Source of the DNA: Amycolatopsis sp. DSM 110486
Lineage (GTDB): Bacteria; Actinomycetota; Actinomycetes; Mycobacteriales; Pseudonocardiaceae
DNA length: 64,000 bases
Direction: 5' to 3'
Assembly: GCF_019468465.1 (NCBI RefSeq)
Contig: NZ_CP080519.1
Span: 3,425,001-3,489,000 of the forward strand
Numbering within the stretch: the first letter of the stretch is position 1; each line of letters opens with the position of its first letter. Under the pieces are notes generated by a model, which was not told the DNA's origin, did no database searches, and worked only from the letters and a program-made list of their open reading frames with translations. The position numbers and the translations under genes are program-made. This document shows, piece by piece, positions 44,803-53,325 of the stretch.

Positions 44803-45756
44803 GTGCCCAGTAACTTCGAGGCTCCTCCGACCGTGGAGGCGCCGGCCGACACGACACCCATCAAGGCCGTCCCAGTGCGCCACTACGGGCGCTGGGTGGC
44901 CGGGGTGATCATTCTGTTCCTGGCGTTCATCGTCGTGCGCAGCGTTGTCACCAACGTCAACCTGGACTGGCCGACGGTGTGGGCCTACATGTTCAACGAC
45001 CGTGTGCTGCGCGGCCTGCAGAACACGTTGATCCTCACGGTCATCTCGATGGCCATCGGCATCGTCGGTGGCGTGCTGCTCGCGGTGATGCGCCTTTCGC
45101 CGAACCCGTTGATGAAGGGTGCGGCGGGAATCTACGTCTGGTTGTTCCGCGGCACCCCGCTGATCACGCAGCTGGTGTTCTGGAACTTCCTGGCGTTCGC
45201 GTACCCGCGGCTCGGCCTCGGCATCCCGTTCGGCCCCGAGTTCGTTTCGTGGGACACCAACACGCTGATCAACCAGTTCACGGCTTCGCTGCTCGGCCTC
45301 GGCCTGAACGAGGCCGCGTACATGGCGGAGATCGTGCGCGGTGGCATCCAGTCGATCGACGCCGGCCAGCTCGAAGCGTCGTCGGCCCTGGGGATGAAGC
45401 GCACGACCACGTTGCGGCGCATCATCCTTCCCCAGGCGATGCGCGTGATCATCCCGCCGACGGGCAACGAGACGATCTCGATGCTCAAGACCACATCGCT
45501 GGTCGTCGTGATCGGGTACTTCGAGCTGATGGTCGCGGTGCAGACCATCTACGCGCAGAACTTCAAGACCATTCCGCTGCTGCTGGTGGCGGTGATCTGG
45601 TACCTGATCATGACGTCGATCCTCACCGTCGCCCAGTACTTCATCGAACGCCACTTCGCTCGCGGGACCACGCGCGGGATCACTGACAAGAACAGGTGGG
45701 GCACTCGGATGTTCGGGTTCCGCGTCGGGCGCCAGGGCAGCGGAGGTGTCGGATGA
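44803..45756 (+). CDS. Amino-acid ABC transporter permease
   Basis: The 317-residue permease has a cytoplasmic N-terminus, a first helix ([18 protein letters not shown]), five to six further helices, and the EAA loop ([29 protein letters not shown]), where the ATPase docks. [29 protein letters not shown] is typical of the HisM/GlnP class of polar amino-acid permeases. The stop overlaps the ATPase start (ATGA). A GTG start is used. A single permease gene suggests a homodimeric channel. Confidence 0.93.
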   Translation: MPSNFEAPPTVEAPADTTPIKAVPVRHYGRWVAGVIILFLAFIVVRSVVTNVNLDWPTVWAYMFNDRVLRGLQNTLILTVISMAIGIVGGVLLAVMRLSPNPLMKGAAGIYVWLFRGTPLITQLVFWNFLAFAYPRLGLGIPFGPEFVSWDTNTLINQFTASLLGLGLNEAAYMAEIVRGGIQSIDAGQLEASSALGMKRTTTLRRIILPQAMRVIIPPTGNETISMLKTTSLVVVIGYFELMVAVQTIYAQNFKTIPLLLVAVIWYLIMTSILTVAQYFIERHFARGTTRGITDKNRWGTRMFGFRVGRQGSGGVG

Positions 45757-46526
45757 CCGCGGTCGTTTCCGCGCAGAAGATCTGCAAGAGCTTCGGTTCG
45801 CTGGACGTGCTGAAAGGTATCGACCTCGAAGTCCACGAACGCGAAGTGTTGTGCCTCATCGGCCCTTCAGGCTCGGGCAAGTCCACCCTCCTGCGCTGCA
45901 TCAACCACCTCGAGAAAATCGACGCAGGCCGTTTGTACGTCGACGGCGTCCTCGTCGGCTATCGGCAGCGGGGCGACAAACTCCACGAACTGCGGGAAAA
46001 AGAGGTCGCCTTCCAGCGCAAGGACATCGGCATGGTGTTCCAGCGCTTCAACCTCTTCCCCCACATGACCGCGCTCGAGAACGTCATGGAGGCCCCGGTC
46101 CAGGTCCGCCGCGAACCCCGCTCCGAGGTCCGCCAGCGCGCCCTGGAACTCCTCGAGCGCGTCGGCCTGGGTGACAAAGCGGCTTCGTACCCGGCTCAGC
46201 TCTCCGGCGGCCAGCAGCAACGCGTCGCCATCGCCCGCGCGCTGGCCATGCAACCCAAACTGATGCTCTTCGACGAACCCACGTCCGCCCTGGACCCGGA
46301 ACTCGTCGGCGACGTCCTGGGCGTCATGCGCCAACTGGCCAAAGACGGCATGACCATGGTCGTGGTCACCCACGAAATGCAGTTCGCCCGCGAGGTGGCC
46401 GACAAGGTCCTCTTCATGGACGGCGGCGTGGTCGTCGAGGCCGGCCCACCCGCCCAGGTAATCGGCGCCCCGCAACACCAGCGCACGAAGGAATTCTTGG
46501 CCCGGGTCCTGAGCCCGAACGCTTGA
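45753..46526 (+). CDS. Amino-acid ABC transporter ATP-binding protein
   Basis: The 257-residue ATPase powers the importer. It shows Walker [11 protein letters not shown]-loop [17 protein letters not shown], signature LSGGQQQR, Walker [15 protein letters not shown] and the H-loop [24 protein letters not shown] and the DPELVGDVL stretch are typical of GlnQ/HisP-type proteins. An insertion of about 10 residues ([15 protein letters not shown]) after the first domain is common in this class. It overlaps the permease by four bases and is followed by a strong hairpin. Confidence 0.94.
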   Translation: MTAVVSAQKICKSFGSLDVLKGIDLEVHEREVLCLIGPSGSGKSTLLRCINHLEKIDAGRLYVDGVLVGYRQRGDKLHELREKEVAFQRKDIGMVFQRFNLFPHMTALENVMEAPVQVRREPRSEVRQRALELLERVGLGDKAASYPAQLSGGQQQRVAIARALAMQPKLMLFDEPTSALDPELVGDVLGVMRQLAKDGMTMVVVTHEMQFAREVADKVLFMDGGVVVEAGPPAQVIGAPQHQRTKEFLARVLSPNA

Positions 46527-46532
46527 TCGCCG

Positions 46533-46566
46533 GTGTGGCCGCTTCCCCACGGGGAGGCGGCCACAC
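46533..46566. terminator. Hairpin terminator after the ABC transporter operon
   Basis: GTGTGGCCGC pairs with GCGGCCACAC, and an inner CCCC/GGGG extends the stem. It lies seven bases after the transporter stop codon and 30 bases from the end of the convergent EspG gene. Confidence 0.75.
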
Positions 46567-46596
46567 TGCTGTTCCGGGGTCAGCGCGCGGGAACCT

Positions 46597-47343
46597 TCAG
46601 CGTCCGCTGCGCAGCTCGTTCTCCAGCTGCTGCACCTTCTTCACGAGGTCCTGCGGCCCCGCCCCGGCCAGGCTGATCCACCCGGACTTGTCCACCCCGA
46701 ACAGAATCCGCCCCTGCTCGGTGTCAATCCATCCCGGCGGATTCTCATTCCGCAAGCGCTTTCCCCGACTGTCCCTGACCGCGACGTACAGCCGCCCGAA
46801 ATACGTCTTCGGCGCCCGCAGCCACTGCACCACCTGCTTGGCGTCGCGGATACTCGGACTGGTGCCGCTCGGAATCACACCACTCTTGATCATGTTCAGA
46901 TCCGCGTCGGAACAGTTCAGCGACGCGATCCGCGCCGCCGGCGCCTCCGGCAGCAGCAGCGCGAACTCGCGCGCCAACGCCTCCGCCGACACAGGCGCGA
47001 TGTAGAGCACCTGGTTCACCGTCACCACGCTCACCGCGTCCCGCCCACTCGCCGCGGCGCGCACGGTCCGCTCGCCCTTGTCCGACTTCACCCACGAGTA
47101 GTACTCGACCCCCGGACGCTGCAGCAGGTGCAACACCTCTACGAAATCGTCGTCCAGCCGGCCGCCGCGGATCAGCCCCCGCTGGCTGAGCTCGGCATCC
47201 GTGTCGGCCGCCAGCCGCTTCCGCTCGTCCGGCGAGTACCACAGCGCGCCCCGCACCAGCGTCGGGTGGATGTCGCCAAGGTTGAGCCGCTCGAGCAGCA
47301 CCTCGTACGTCTGCAGGCTCAACTCCACCGGCTTGCGCAGCAC
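46597..47343 (-). CDS. EspG-family ESX secretion-associated chaperone
   Basis: The 248-residue protein matches the actinobacterial EspG fold, with VELSLQTYEVLLERLNLGDIHPTL at the N-terminus, RGGRLDDDFVEVLHLLQRPGVEYYSWV and a C-terminal strand-rich half. EspG proteins bind the helical tip of PE/PPE proteins in the cytoplasm and keep them soluble before type VII (ESX) secretion. It lies 284 bases downstream of the PPE-like gene on the same strand, so it is probably the chaperone for that protein. The GTG start has a GGGGAG RBS. A tiny open frame ends four bases before it. Confidence 0.85.
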   Translation of the reverse strand: MLRKPVELSLQTYEVLLERLNLGDIHPTLVRGALWYSPDERKRLAADTDAELSQRGLIRGGRLDDDFVEVLHLLQRPGVEYYSWVKSDKGERTVRAAASGRDAVSVVTVNQVLYIAPVSAEALAREFALLLPEAPAARIASLNCSDADLNMIKSGVIPSGTSPSIRDAKQVVQWLRAPKTYFGRLYVAVRDSRGKRLRNENPPGWIDTEQGRILFGVDKSGWISLAGAGPQDLVKKVQQLENELRSGR

Positions 47344-47347
47344 TTTC

Positions 47348-47452
47348 TCACTCCCCCTTTGTCAGACTTCGGCCGGCGTCGACGGGATGACCACGTCGTT
47401 CCTGTTGCTTGCCTGCGGAAAGCGGCCGCTCGCCACTTCGTCCGTCTGGCAT
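47348..47452 (-). CDS. Possible vestigial 34-residue leader ORF of the ESX locus
   Basis: The ATG at 47452 begins MPDG, as does the ESX gene at 50012, and is preceded by the same upstream sequence. After those four codons the two diverge, and this frame ends at a TGA four bases before the EspG start. Third codon positions are not strongly G/C, so it is likely a truncated copy of the 5' end of the 50012 gene or an upstream ORF, rather than a functional protein. Translation could still couple to espG. Confidence 0.3.
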   Translation of the reverse strand: MPDGRSGERPLSAGKQQERRGHPVDAGRSLTKGE

Positions 47453-47541
47453 CGCTGCCGTGCCTCCCCGCACGGGCCGCTCCAGCTCGGGTGCGGCCTA
47501 CCCTCTGTTCAAGTCCCGCTTCGCTAGGTGACTTTAACAGG
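47441..47541 (-). repeat. Duplicated ESX leader/promoter element, copy B
   Basis: About 100 bp upstream of espG are near-identical to 50001-50099. Read on the minus strand, conserved blocks include CTGTTAA-GTCAC, GAACAGAGGGTAGGCCGCAC, GGAGCGGCCCGTGCGGGGAG and ATGCCAGACGG. The blocks likely hold a promoter and leader. The -10-like GGGTAGG lies about 25-30 bases after TTAA-GTCAC. Confidence 0.7.
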
Positions 47542-47627
47542 ATTCATCCGCTCCGAAGCGCGCTTCCCTCAAGATCACCCGCCTCAGTGGGGCGGTCGGC
47601 CACCCGCCGTCCGCCCCTGGCGCTTTC

Positions 47628-48878
47628 CTACGCCCCGATCACCGGCGGAGTGGGCTTGTTGCCGTCGTACCCGCCGAAGATGGAGTCCGGATCCTCTTCG
47701 GACAGGAGGATCTTGCGCTGGTGCTCCTCGTCCTCGGTCCCCTTGCCGCCCTTGGCACCGCCGGCACCCATGCCGCCGCCCATGCCGGGCTGGCCCTTGG
47801 CACCGGCCGCACCCATCCCGCCGGGCCTCGCGGCACCTGCACCTTCGCCCATCGCGCCGGCACCAGTGCCCGCGCCTGCACCGACGCCACGTCCGGCTCC
47901 GGCCGCGCCACCGGATGCCCCACCACCGCCGGGCCCGAAGCCACTGCCGCTGCCGCTGCCACCGGGACCGAAGCCGCCCCGGCCGCCGCCCGGCCCGAAG
48001 CCGCCCCCGCCGCCGAATCCGCCGACCGGCCCGAACCCGGGACCGAAGCCGCTGCTGTTGCCACCGCCGGGCCCGTTGACCCCAACCCCACCGGGCCCCT
48101 GCCACGACGATGATCCGGGTCCACCCTGCGTCTGCGTCGGCCCTGCGAACGCGGCACTCGTGGTGTCATTCGCCGCCGGCGTGTTCACACCGGCTGTCGA
48201 GTGCCCCGGCGGGGGCGGCGCGTGGTAGCCAGCCGCTCCGGGAGGCGCCGAGTAGGTGCTGGGGCCGGGCCTGTAGCCGCCGGAATGCCCGGACGAGTGG
48301 CCGCCGCTGCCGGAACTGTGGGGACCACCGGACGTCACCGGAGTGACTTGAGCAGGCGTGATCCCCCCGGCGGAGACGTTGGGGTCGTGGGCTGCTGGAT
48401 AGTCCGGTGCGAGTGTCGTCCGGCGCGGCTGGGTGCTCTGGTAGTACGGCTCGTAGAGGTCGACGTTGAATTTAGTGTCGGCATCGAACTTCGCTGCCGT
48501 CTTCTCGTCGTCGCTCGCGCCGAACGACAGCCAGTCTTCCGGCGTGTTGTCGTTGGCCCTGTCCTTCGGCACGTCCCTCGCGTTGTCGCGAACGTAGACG
48601 AATGCCGAAGATTGCTCCTGCATCGAGCGCTGAGCTCGATCGAGGTTCTCAGCAGTGATCTGTGAGGACTGGATCAACGGGGACAAACCCGCAGTCCCGC
48701 TGTCGGCGGCTTGCCCTTTCCAGAACGCACTCAATGCGGTCTGACCTTGGACCATTGTTTGGCTGATGTTCTCGTGAATGGTCTTCAACTTCGAGGAAGC
48801 GCCTTGAGCGCGGTCGAGCGTGTCAGTCTTCCCGGGGTCGTGAATCAGCGTGAAGATGTCGAAGCCACTGTAAGTCAT
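47628..48878 (-). CDS. PPE-like ESX substrate with long Gly-rich C-terminus
   Basis: The 416-residue protein has a helical N-terminal domain of about 115 residues (LDRAQGASSKLKTIHENISQ to SFWKGQAADSGTAGLSPLIQ with an FWKG turn, the WXG-like hairpin), a middle segment, and from about residue 180 a long Gly/Pro/Ala/Ser-rich region with FGPG and GGFG repeats. The tail ILLSEEDPDSIFGG and PPVIG is conserved in PPE-like proteins of Pseudonocardiaceae. It is probably exported by an ESX system encoded elsewhere. The low-complexity part may span the wall. It is followed by the EspG gene and preceded (3 bases) by the DUF3558 gene. Confidence 0.82.
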   Translation of the reverse strand: MTYSGFDIFTLIHDPGKTDTLDRAQGASSKLKTIHENISQTMVQGQTALSAFWKGQAADSGTAGLSPLIQSSQITAENLDRAQRSMQEQSSAFVYVRDNARDVPKDRANDNTPEDWLSFGASDDEKTAAKFDADTKFNVDLYEPYYQSTQPRRTTLAPDYPAAHDPNVSAGGITPAQVTPVTSGGPHSSGSGGHSSGHSGGYRPGPSTYSAPPGAAGYHAPPPPGHSTAGVNTPAANDTTSAAFAGPTQTQGGPGSSSWQGPGGVGVNGPGGGNSSGFGPGFGPVGGFGGGGGFGPGGGRGGFGPGGSGSGSGFGPGGGGASGGAAGAGRGVGAGAGTGAGAMGEGAGAARPGGMGAAGAKGQPGMGGGMGAGGAKGGKGTEDEEHQRKILLSEEDPDSIFGGYDGNKPTPPVIGA

Positions 48879-48881
48879 GGC

Positions 48882-49502
48882 CTACATACCCTTCAGATGT
48901 CCGATAAGGATGCCGGCGAACTTCGTCGCCGTTGCACACGGGTTGTCGATCTGCGGGTTTCCCGTATCCAAGCGGGCGATGATCGTGTAGACAAGGTCGT
49001 TCCGCACGCCCACGGCGAGCGTGCACTTACCCGAAGTCTCGCCGCCGTTCGTGTAAACGACCGCCGGGTAGCCTTCGACGCTCGGCTGGGGCTCGAAGGT
49101 GGTGAGACCACCGTGGCCTTGCTGGTAGTAGATTCCACTGAGACCGTTGGTGTTTCCGGTAGCGAGACCGGCGGCGATGTTGCCGTACTGGTTCGTGTAC
49201 ACCCAGACGCATTCTTTGCCGAGGCCGTCGAGGTCATCTACTCGACTGCTCGCCACTTTGCCACCAAGAGATTCGACCTCCGCCTGAGTGGCGGCACCGC
49301 ACGGATCCGACTCGACCTTGGAGGTATCGGTGATCGGGTTGGCGACGTTCGGGGCTCCGTTCGCCGGAAGATTACTTCCTGAAGGGGCAGCCGACGAGGG
49401 CGCCGGCGTCGTGGCGTTTCCCGACTTCTCGCCGCTGCACCCGGTCAAGAGCAGTGCTGCGACACCCAGTGCGACGGCGCCAATTCGGGTCCGGTAGTGC
49501 AT
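48882..49502 (-). CDS. DUF3558 family lipoprotein
   Basis: The 206-residue lipoprotein has a signal peptide with lipobox LLTGC (Cys22), a Pro/Ser/Ala linker and the DUF3558 domain (DPCGAATQAEVESLGG, then ECVWVY, with a third Cys in GKCTLAVGV and a fourth in NPCATATKF). These cysteines suggest two disulfides. The family is common in PPE/ESX clusters of Pseudonocardiaceae, but its role is unknown. It lies between two ESX-type genes with gaps of three bases, so it is cotranscribed with them. Confidence 0.85.
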   Translation of the reverse strand: MHYRTRIGAVALGVAALLLTGCSGEKSGNATTPAPSSAAPSGSNLPANGAPNVANPITDTSKVESDPCGAATQAEVESLGGKVASSRVDDLDGLGKECVWVYTNQYGNIAAGLATGNTNGLSGIYYQQGHGGLTTFEPQPSVEGYPAVVYTNGGETSGKCTLAVGVRNDLVYTIIARLDTGNPQIDNPCATATKFAGILIGHLKGM

Positions 49503-49505
49503 GGT

Positions 49506-50012
49506 TCAGTCGGCCTTTCCGCTGCTCTTCAGGGCGTCGATCGCTGCTTGGTCCTGATTTTGATAAGCTTTTTGAATATCGATCAGCGTGTCGCGGTACG
49601 CCTTAGTGTATTCGAGCGCTGATGCCAAAAACTGTTGATAGGATCGTCCGGACTCGTTTGCCGTAGCCGCATACTGCGTGCTGCCGATCTCTTTTCCGGG
49701 AGGCTGGATGCCTGCCAAGTAATCAGCCTCATTGGCGGCGGTCGTGTAGTCACCCTGGACGGTGTCGTCGAGTTGCTGGATCACCTTGTCCATCGCCTCG
49801 GGATCAAACTCCCAGCTGCCGTTACCGGATGCGGCGGCGAAGTCGGCCTTGGCCTGTCCGGCACCGAGCGCCTTGTAGTCCGGAGGCTGGGCAGGTGTCG
49901 GTGCCGCCGTCGAGCCTGGCAGCAGTCCGGAGTTCGAGGGCGGGGCCTGCTGCCCCGGCGTCAAGTTCTCGTTGTAGACGCCCTGCAGTCCGCCCTGGTT
50001 TCCGTCTGGCAT
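49506..50012 (-). CDS. ESX-associated helical protein (WXG100-like)
   Basis: The 168-residue protein starts MPDGNQGGLQGVYNENL, has a Pro-rich segment to about residue 45, and then a helical half (WEFDPEAMDKVIQQLDDTV, SYQQFLASALEYTKAYRDTLIDIQKAYQNQ) resembling the helical ESX substrates that accompany PPE-like proteins. It is the first gene of a unit followed by the DUF3558 lipoprotein and the PPE-like gene with three-base gaps, so it is probably the partner of the PPE-like protein. It may be secreted. No enzyme motif is visible. The name rests on context and helix pattern. Confidence 0.7.
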   Translation of the reverse strand: MPDGNQGGLQGVYNENLTPGQQAPPSNSGLLPGSTAAPTPAQPPDYKALGAGQAKADFAAASGNGSWEFDPEAMDKVIQQLDDTVQGDYTTAANEADYLAGIQPPGKEIGSTQYAATANESGRSYQQFLASALEYTKAYRDTLIDIQKAYQNQDQAAIDALKSSGKAD

Positions 50013-50099
50013 GTCGTGCCTCCCCGCACGGGCCGCTCCGGTCCGGGGTGCGGCCTACCCTCTGTTCAGCTCTAGCTCCAGTTAGTGACCTTAACAGGG
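50001..50099 (-). repeat. Duplicated ESX leader/promoter element, copy A
   Basis: This is the second copy of the element at 47441-47541, here directly in front of (and including the first codons of) the ESX gene at 50012. Conserved blocks on the minus strand are CTGTTAA-GTCAC, GAACAGAGGGTAGGCCGCAC and GTGCGGGGAGGCACG. Because this copy precedes an intact gene, it is probably the source of the other. Confidence 0.7.
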
Positions 50100-50298
50100 A
50101 CGACTCGTCCACAGGATCGGTTCCCGCAAGATCACCCCGGCGATGGCAGGAGCTCGTCCGGCGTTGAAAAAGGCCACCAAGGGTGATCAACAACCAACAA
50201 CCGGTCAGCAGCCGTCCGGGCTACTCCGTTAGGCCGCTTGCGCCCCCGGGCGGGTTCCGATTCGCTGGGACACGACACCGCGGCGATGAAGGGGGCAC

Positions 50299-52599
50299 GT
50301 GCCGACCGACACGACACTGCCGCCGCTGGATCCGTTTGCCGGGGTGCCCGACAAGAGGTACGAGGTGAAGGCCGCGGACCTGCTGAAACCCGGCACGGGC
50401 GGGATTCTCAGGTGGCGCAGGCAGGCGACCAACGCGCCGATCGTGCAGGTCGAGGACGCGTACATCACCGGGACGTTCGACCTCCGGGCCGCCGAGCTGG
50501 GGTACCTGTTCCGTTTCGAGCGGTGCCGGTTCGAGTTTCCGCCGGACGTGCGGGAGGCGAACGTGCTCGGGCTCGTCTTCCGGAAGTGCTGGTTGCCGGG
50601 GCTCAAGGCGCGCAACCTGCGTAGCCGCAACGACGTTCGGCTCATCCGGAGTGTGGTGGAGGTCGGGCCGGAGGACAGTGAGATCCCCGAGACCACGATC
50701 ATGCGCGGCGACGACCGCGAGCGCGGCATGCCCAACGCCGCCGTGAACCTCACCGACGCCGTGATCGAGGGCTCGGTCGTGCTCACGCGCACGACCATCA
50801 AGCACCCCCACGGCAAAGCGATCCAGGCCGACCGCCTCGTGATCACGGGCGCGCTGCTCGCGTACCGCATGGTGGCGCGCGGCGAGGTGCGCGTGCCGGG
50901 CATGCGCACGGGCGGCAACGTGAACTTCTCCGGCGCGACGTTCGACAACCCCGACGGCTTCGCGTTCAACGGCAACGGCATCCACATCGGCGGCAGCCTG
51001 CTGTGCGAAGTGGACAACTACGGTCCGGCCGCCGAGCGGAAGCGATTCACCGCCAAGGGCATCATGTATTTCCCTAGCGCCACTGTGGACAGTGACATCG
51101 TGCTGCGGGAGGCAAAAATCACCGTGGACCAGCGCGGGCCGGTGGCCGTGGACGCGTGGAAGTCGAACGACCCGTACCTCGACCCGCGGCCCGCGCTCGT
51201 CGCCGATCGGCTGAAGGTCGACGGCAACCTGGAGCTGTCCGACGGGCTGCAGGCGTTCGGCACCCTGCGCATGGTCAACGCGCGCATCGGCGGCTCGCTC
51301 AGGCTGGCCGGCGCGGAGATCAAGATGGCGCGCGGCCGCGCGACGCCGTACTACGACCGCGCGCTGCACCTCGACGGGTCGACCATCGGCGGCGACGTCG
51401 AGGCCACCAGCCTGCGCGTGCCCGTGGGGCAGCTGCGCATGGCCGACGTGCAGATCGGCGGCAACTTCCTCGCGTGGAACTCGATGTTCCTGCACCCCGG
51501 GCGCGACGTCTTCTCCGCGCGCCGAGCCAAGATCGCAGGCAACTTCCAGCTCACCGACGCGACGTTGCAGGGCACCGTGCGCCTGCAGGGCGTCGTGGTG
51601 GGCGGCAGCGTGAACCTCTACGGCAGCAAGCTCACCGAGCCGGGGCAGCGCACGTCGTCGAGCTTCTCGCTGGACGTCCGGACCGCGCGAATCGGCCGTG
51701 ACCTGGTGCTGACGGAGAACAAGGACCGCGCGTTCGTCGCGGAGGGCGGCGTCAACCTCGACGGCGCGCAGATCGCGCGGCGCCTCGAGCTCGGCGGCGC
51801 ACAGCTCGGATCCCTTCCGTCGCACGGGATCGCGCTCGACGCGAGCGACGTGACGGCCGACGAGTTCCTTTTCGGCTTCCGCACGCCGCCCGCGGGACGC
51901 GTCGTGCTGCGGCGCGCGCACTGCGGGACCCTCGGCGACACGGAGGAGTTCTGGGCCGCCGAGGATGGCATCGAGCTCGACGACTTCCGTTACGACGCCC
52001 TGAAACGCGGCATCCCCCTCGACGACGACCGCGCGCTGGACCATCGCATCGCGTTGCTGAGCAAAGCCATGCGCGGCTACCGCCCAGGCCCGTACGACCA
52101 GCTCGCCGCGACCCTGCGCGCGGCCGGCAACGAAGAACACGCCTCGACGGTCGGGTTGCGCAAGCAGCAGTTCCGCTACGAAGCGCTCGCGAAGGGGTTC
52201 AAGATCTTCGGCCCCGGCGTGCGGCTGTGGAGCTTCCTGCAACGCTCGATGGTCGGCTACGGCTACCGGCCCGTTCGCGCGCTCGGCTGGCTGCTGACGT
52301 TGCTGGTGCTCGGCAGCCTGTGGTTCGGCCTCGGCAGCGACGACTGCGTGCAGAACCCCGGCCGCTACGCAGTGAGCGGGCCGCGCTGCCTGGTCAACCA
52401 GCAGGACACGGGGCTGCAGTGGAACCCGGTGATCTACACGGCCGACCTGCTGGTGCCGATCGTCGACTTCGGCAACAAGTCGCGCTGGTACATGCACGGC
52501 GCGGACAACTGGGTGGCCGCCGGCTTCACCGTCTCTGGCTGGCTGCTCGCGACGACCGTCGCGGCCGGCTTCGGCCGCATGGTGCGCCGCGACAGCTGA
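50299..52599 (+). CDS. Large membrane-anchored beta-helix (pentapeptide-like) protein
   Basis: The 766-residue protein has no signal peptide. Residues about 45-570 are built of repeated short strands with aliphatic-polar alternation (ITGTFDLRAAELGYLF, GGNVNFSGATFDN, IHIGGSLLCEVDN, IGGSLRLAGAEI, IGGDVEATSL, GGSVNLYGSK), consistent with a long right-handed beta-helix. A helical segment (about 590-660) leads to two C-terminal transmembrane helices (ALGWLLTLLVLGSLWFGLG; FTVSGWLLATTVAAGFG). Similar actinobacterial proteins are sometimes annotated as membrane-associated oxidoreductases, but no cofactor motif is visible. Function is unknown. The GTG start has a good RBS (AAGGGGG). Confidence 0.78.
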   Translation: MPTDTTLPPLDPFAGVPDKRYEVKAADLLKPGTGGILRWRRQATNAPIVQVEDAYITGTFDLRAAELGYLFRFERCRFEFPPDVREANVLGLVFRKCWLPGLKARNLRSRNDVRLIRSVVEVGPEDSEIPETTIMRGDDRERGMPNAAVNLTDAVIEGSVVLTRTTIKHPHGKAIQADRLVITGALLAYRMVARGEVRVPGMRTGGNVNFSGATFDNPDGFAFNGNGIHIGGSLLCEVDNYGPAAERKRFTAKGIMYFPSATVDSDIVLREAKITVDQRGPVAVDAWKSNDPYLDPRPALVADRLKVDGNLELSDGLQAFGTLRMVNARIGGSLRLAGAEIKMARGRATPYYDRALHLDGSTIGGDVEATSLRVPVGQLRMADVQIGGNFLAWNSMFLHPGRDVFSARRAKIAGNFQLTDATLQGTVRLQGVVVGGSVNLYGSKLTEPGQRTSSSFSLDVRTARIGRDLVLTENKDRAFVAEGGVNLDGAQIARRLELGGAQLGSLPSHGIALDASDVTADEFLFGFRTPPAGRVVLRRAHCGTLGDTEEFWAAEDGIELDDFRYDALKRGIPLDDDRALDHRIALLSKAMRGYRPGPYDQLAATLRAAGNEEHASTVGLRKQQFRYEALAKGFKIFGPGVRLWSFLQRSMVGYGYRPVRALGWLLTLLVLGSLWFGLGSDDCVQNPGRYAVSGPRCLVNQQDTGLQWNPVIYTADLLVPIVDFGNKSRWYMHGADNWVAAGFTVSGWLLATTVAAGFGRMVRRDS

Positions 52600-52606
52600 A
52601 CAAACC

Positions 52607-53173
52607 TCACTCCGACAGCCCCGACCAGAACGCCACCTCGCGCGCGTCGGCCGGCTCTTCGGCCAACGGCGCGCCGCCGAACTCGTGGCGCAGGTAACCG
52701 CGCAGGTCCCAGCCGTAAACCACCACGTCAGCGTGGTAAACGGACAGCACCGGATACCCCGACGCGCCCGCGATCGCCGGCAGGTAGCGGTGTCCGCAGA
52801 CCGGCACCAGCTGCGGCACGGCGGCGAGACATCGCTGGGCGCAGGCCAGCGCGTTGGAGAGCACCCTGGGCCGCTCGCCCCACGACGGGTGCCAGAAGCC
52901 GTTGTGCTCGACCTCGTACAGCAGCCCGTCGACGGGCCAGTCGAGGCGTTTGCGCAGGTGGTCGGGGTTACCGTGCAGCCAATCGGGCCACCGGTCGCCC
53001 ACCGGCACGCCCGCGGTGAGGAACGCCCGGTGGTCCAGGGAGAACCGGAAGCCGAACTGGGCTTCGACGTCGGTGAGCTCGGCTTCCGACAAGCCCGGAC
53101 GCAGGGGTTCCCCGAGGCTTTCCTGCAGCGTGCGGGCCTCCTCCACCGTGAGGACTTGCTGGACGTGTGACAT
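52607..53173 (-). CDS. SMI1/KNR4 (SUKH) family protein
   Basis: The 188-residue protein has the SUKH fold pattern: LSEAELTDVEAQFGFRFSLDHRAFL, a WPDWL loop, GLLYEVEHNGFWHPSWGERP, a central YLPAI strand and the C-terminal half. SUKH proteins are often immunity proteins against polymorphic toxins or adaptors; no toxin gene is adjacent here. The ATG at 53173 is used. It converges on the beta-helix protein gene (7-base gap). Assignment is from pattern only. Confidence 0.7.
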   Translation of the reverse strand: MSHVQQVLTVEEARTLQESLGEPLRPGLSEAELTDVEAQFGFRFSLDHRAFLTAGVPVGDRWPDWLHGNPDHLRKRLDWPVDGLLYEVEHNGFWHPSWGERPRVLSNALACAQRCLAAVPQLVPVCGHRYLPAIAGASGYPVLSVYHADVVVYGWDLRGYLRHEFGGAPLAEEPADAREVAFWSGLSE

Positions 53174-53284
53174 ACGAAGAAGCGTACGTACCGCCCACAC
53201 AGCCTCGCGCGTCCTTTTCCGCCGCTTTGACGGTTGGACAACAACCCTCCCTCGGCGGGGTGAGGTTCTTCTCTCAGACCGTGG

Positions 53285-53314
53285 TTGACGGAACACACCA
53301 CAGCCACTTGTAGT
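53285..53314 (+). promoter_or_regulatory. Promoter for the thioredoxin-NHL gene, probably near-leaderless mRNA
   Basis: TTGACG (53285-53290) and TGTAGT (53309-53314) are separated by 18 bp. The GTG start is only 12 bases after the -10, so the transcript would have a leader of a few bases at most and no RBS, a common actinobacterial arrangement. Confidence 0.5.
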
Positions 53315-53325
53315 TCACTCGTCGC

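Noticed and set aside
47505..47535. tRNA T-arm look-alike (GTTCAAGTCCC)
   Set aside because: No acceptor, D or anticodon stems can be built around it; it belongs to the duplicated ESX leader, whose other copy reads differently here.
50132..50317. Short ORFs in the region before the beta-helix gene
   Set aside because: No RBS, mixed third positions, and overlap with the ESX leader and the next gene's RBS.
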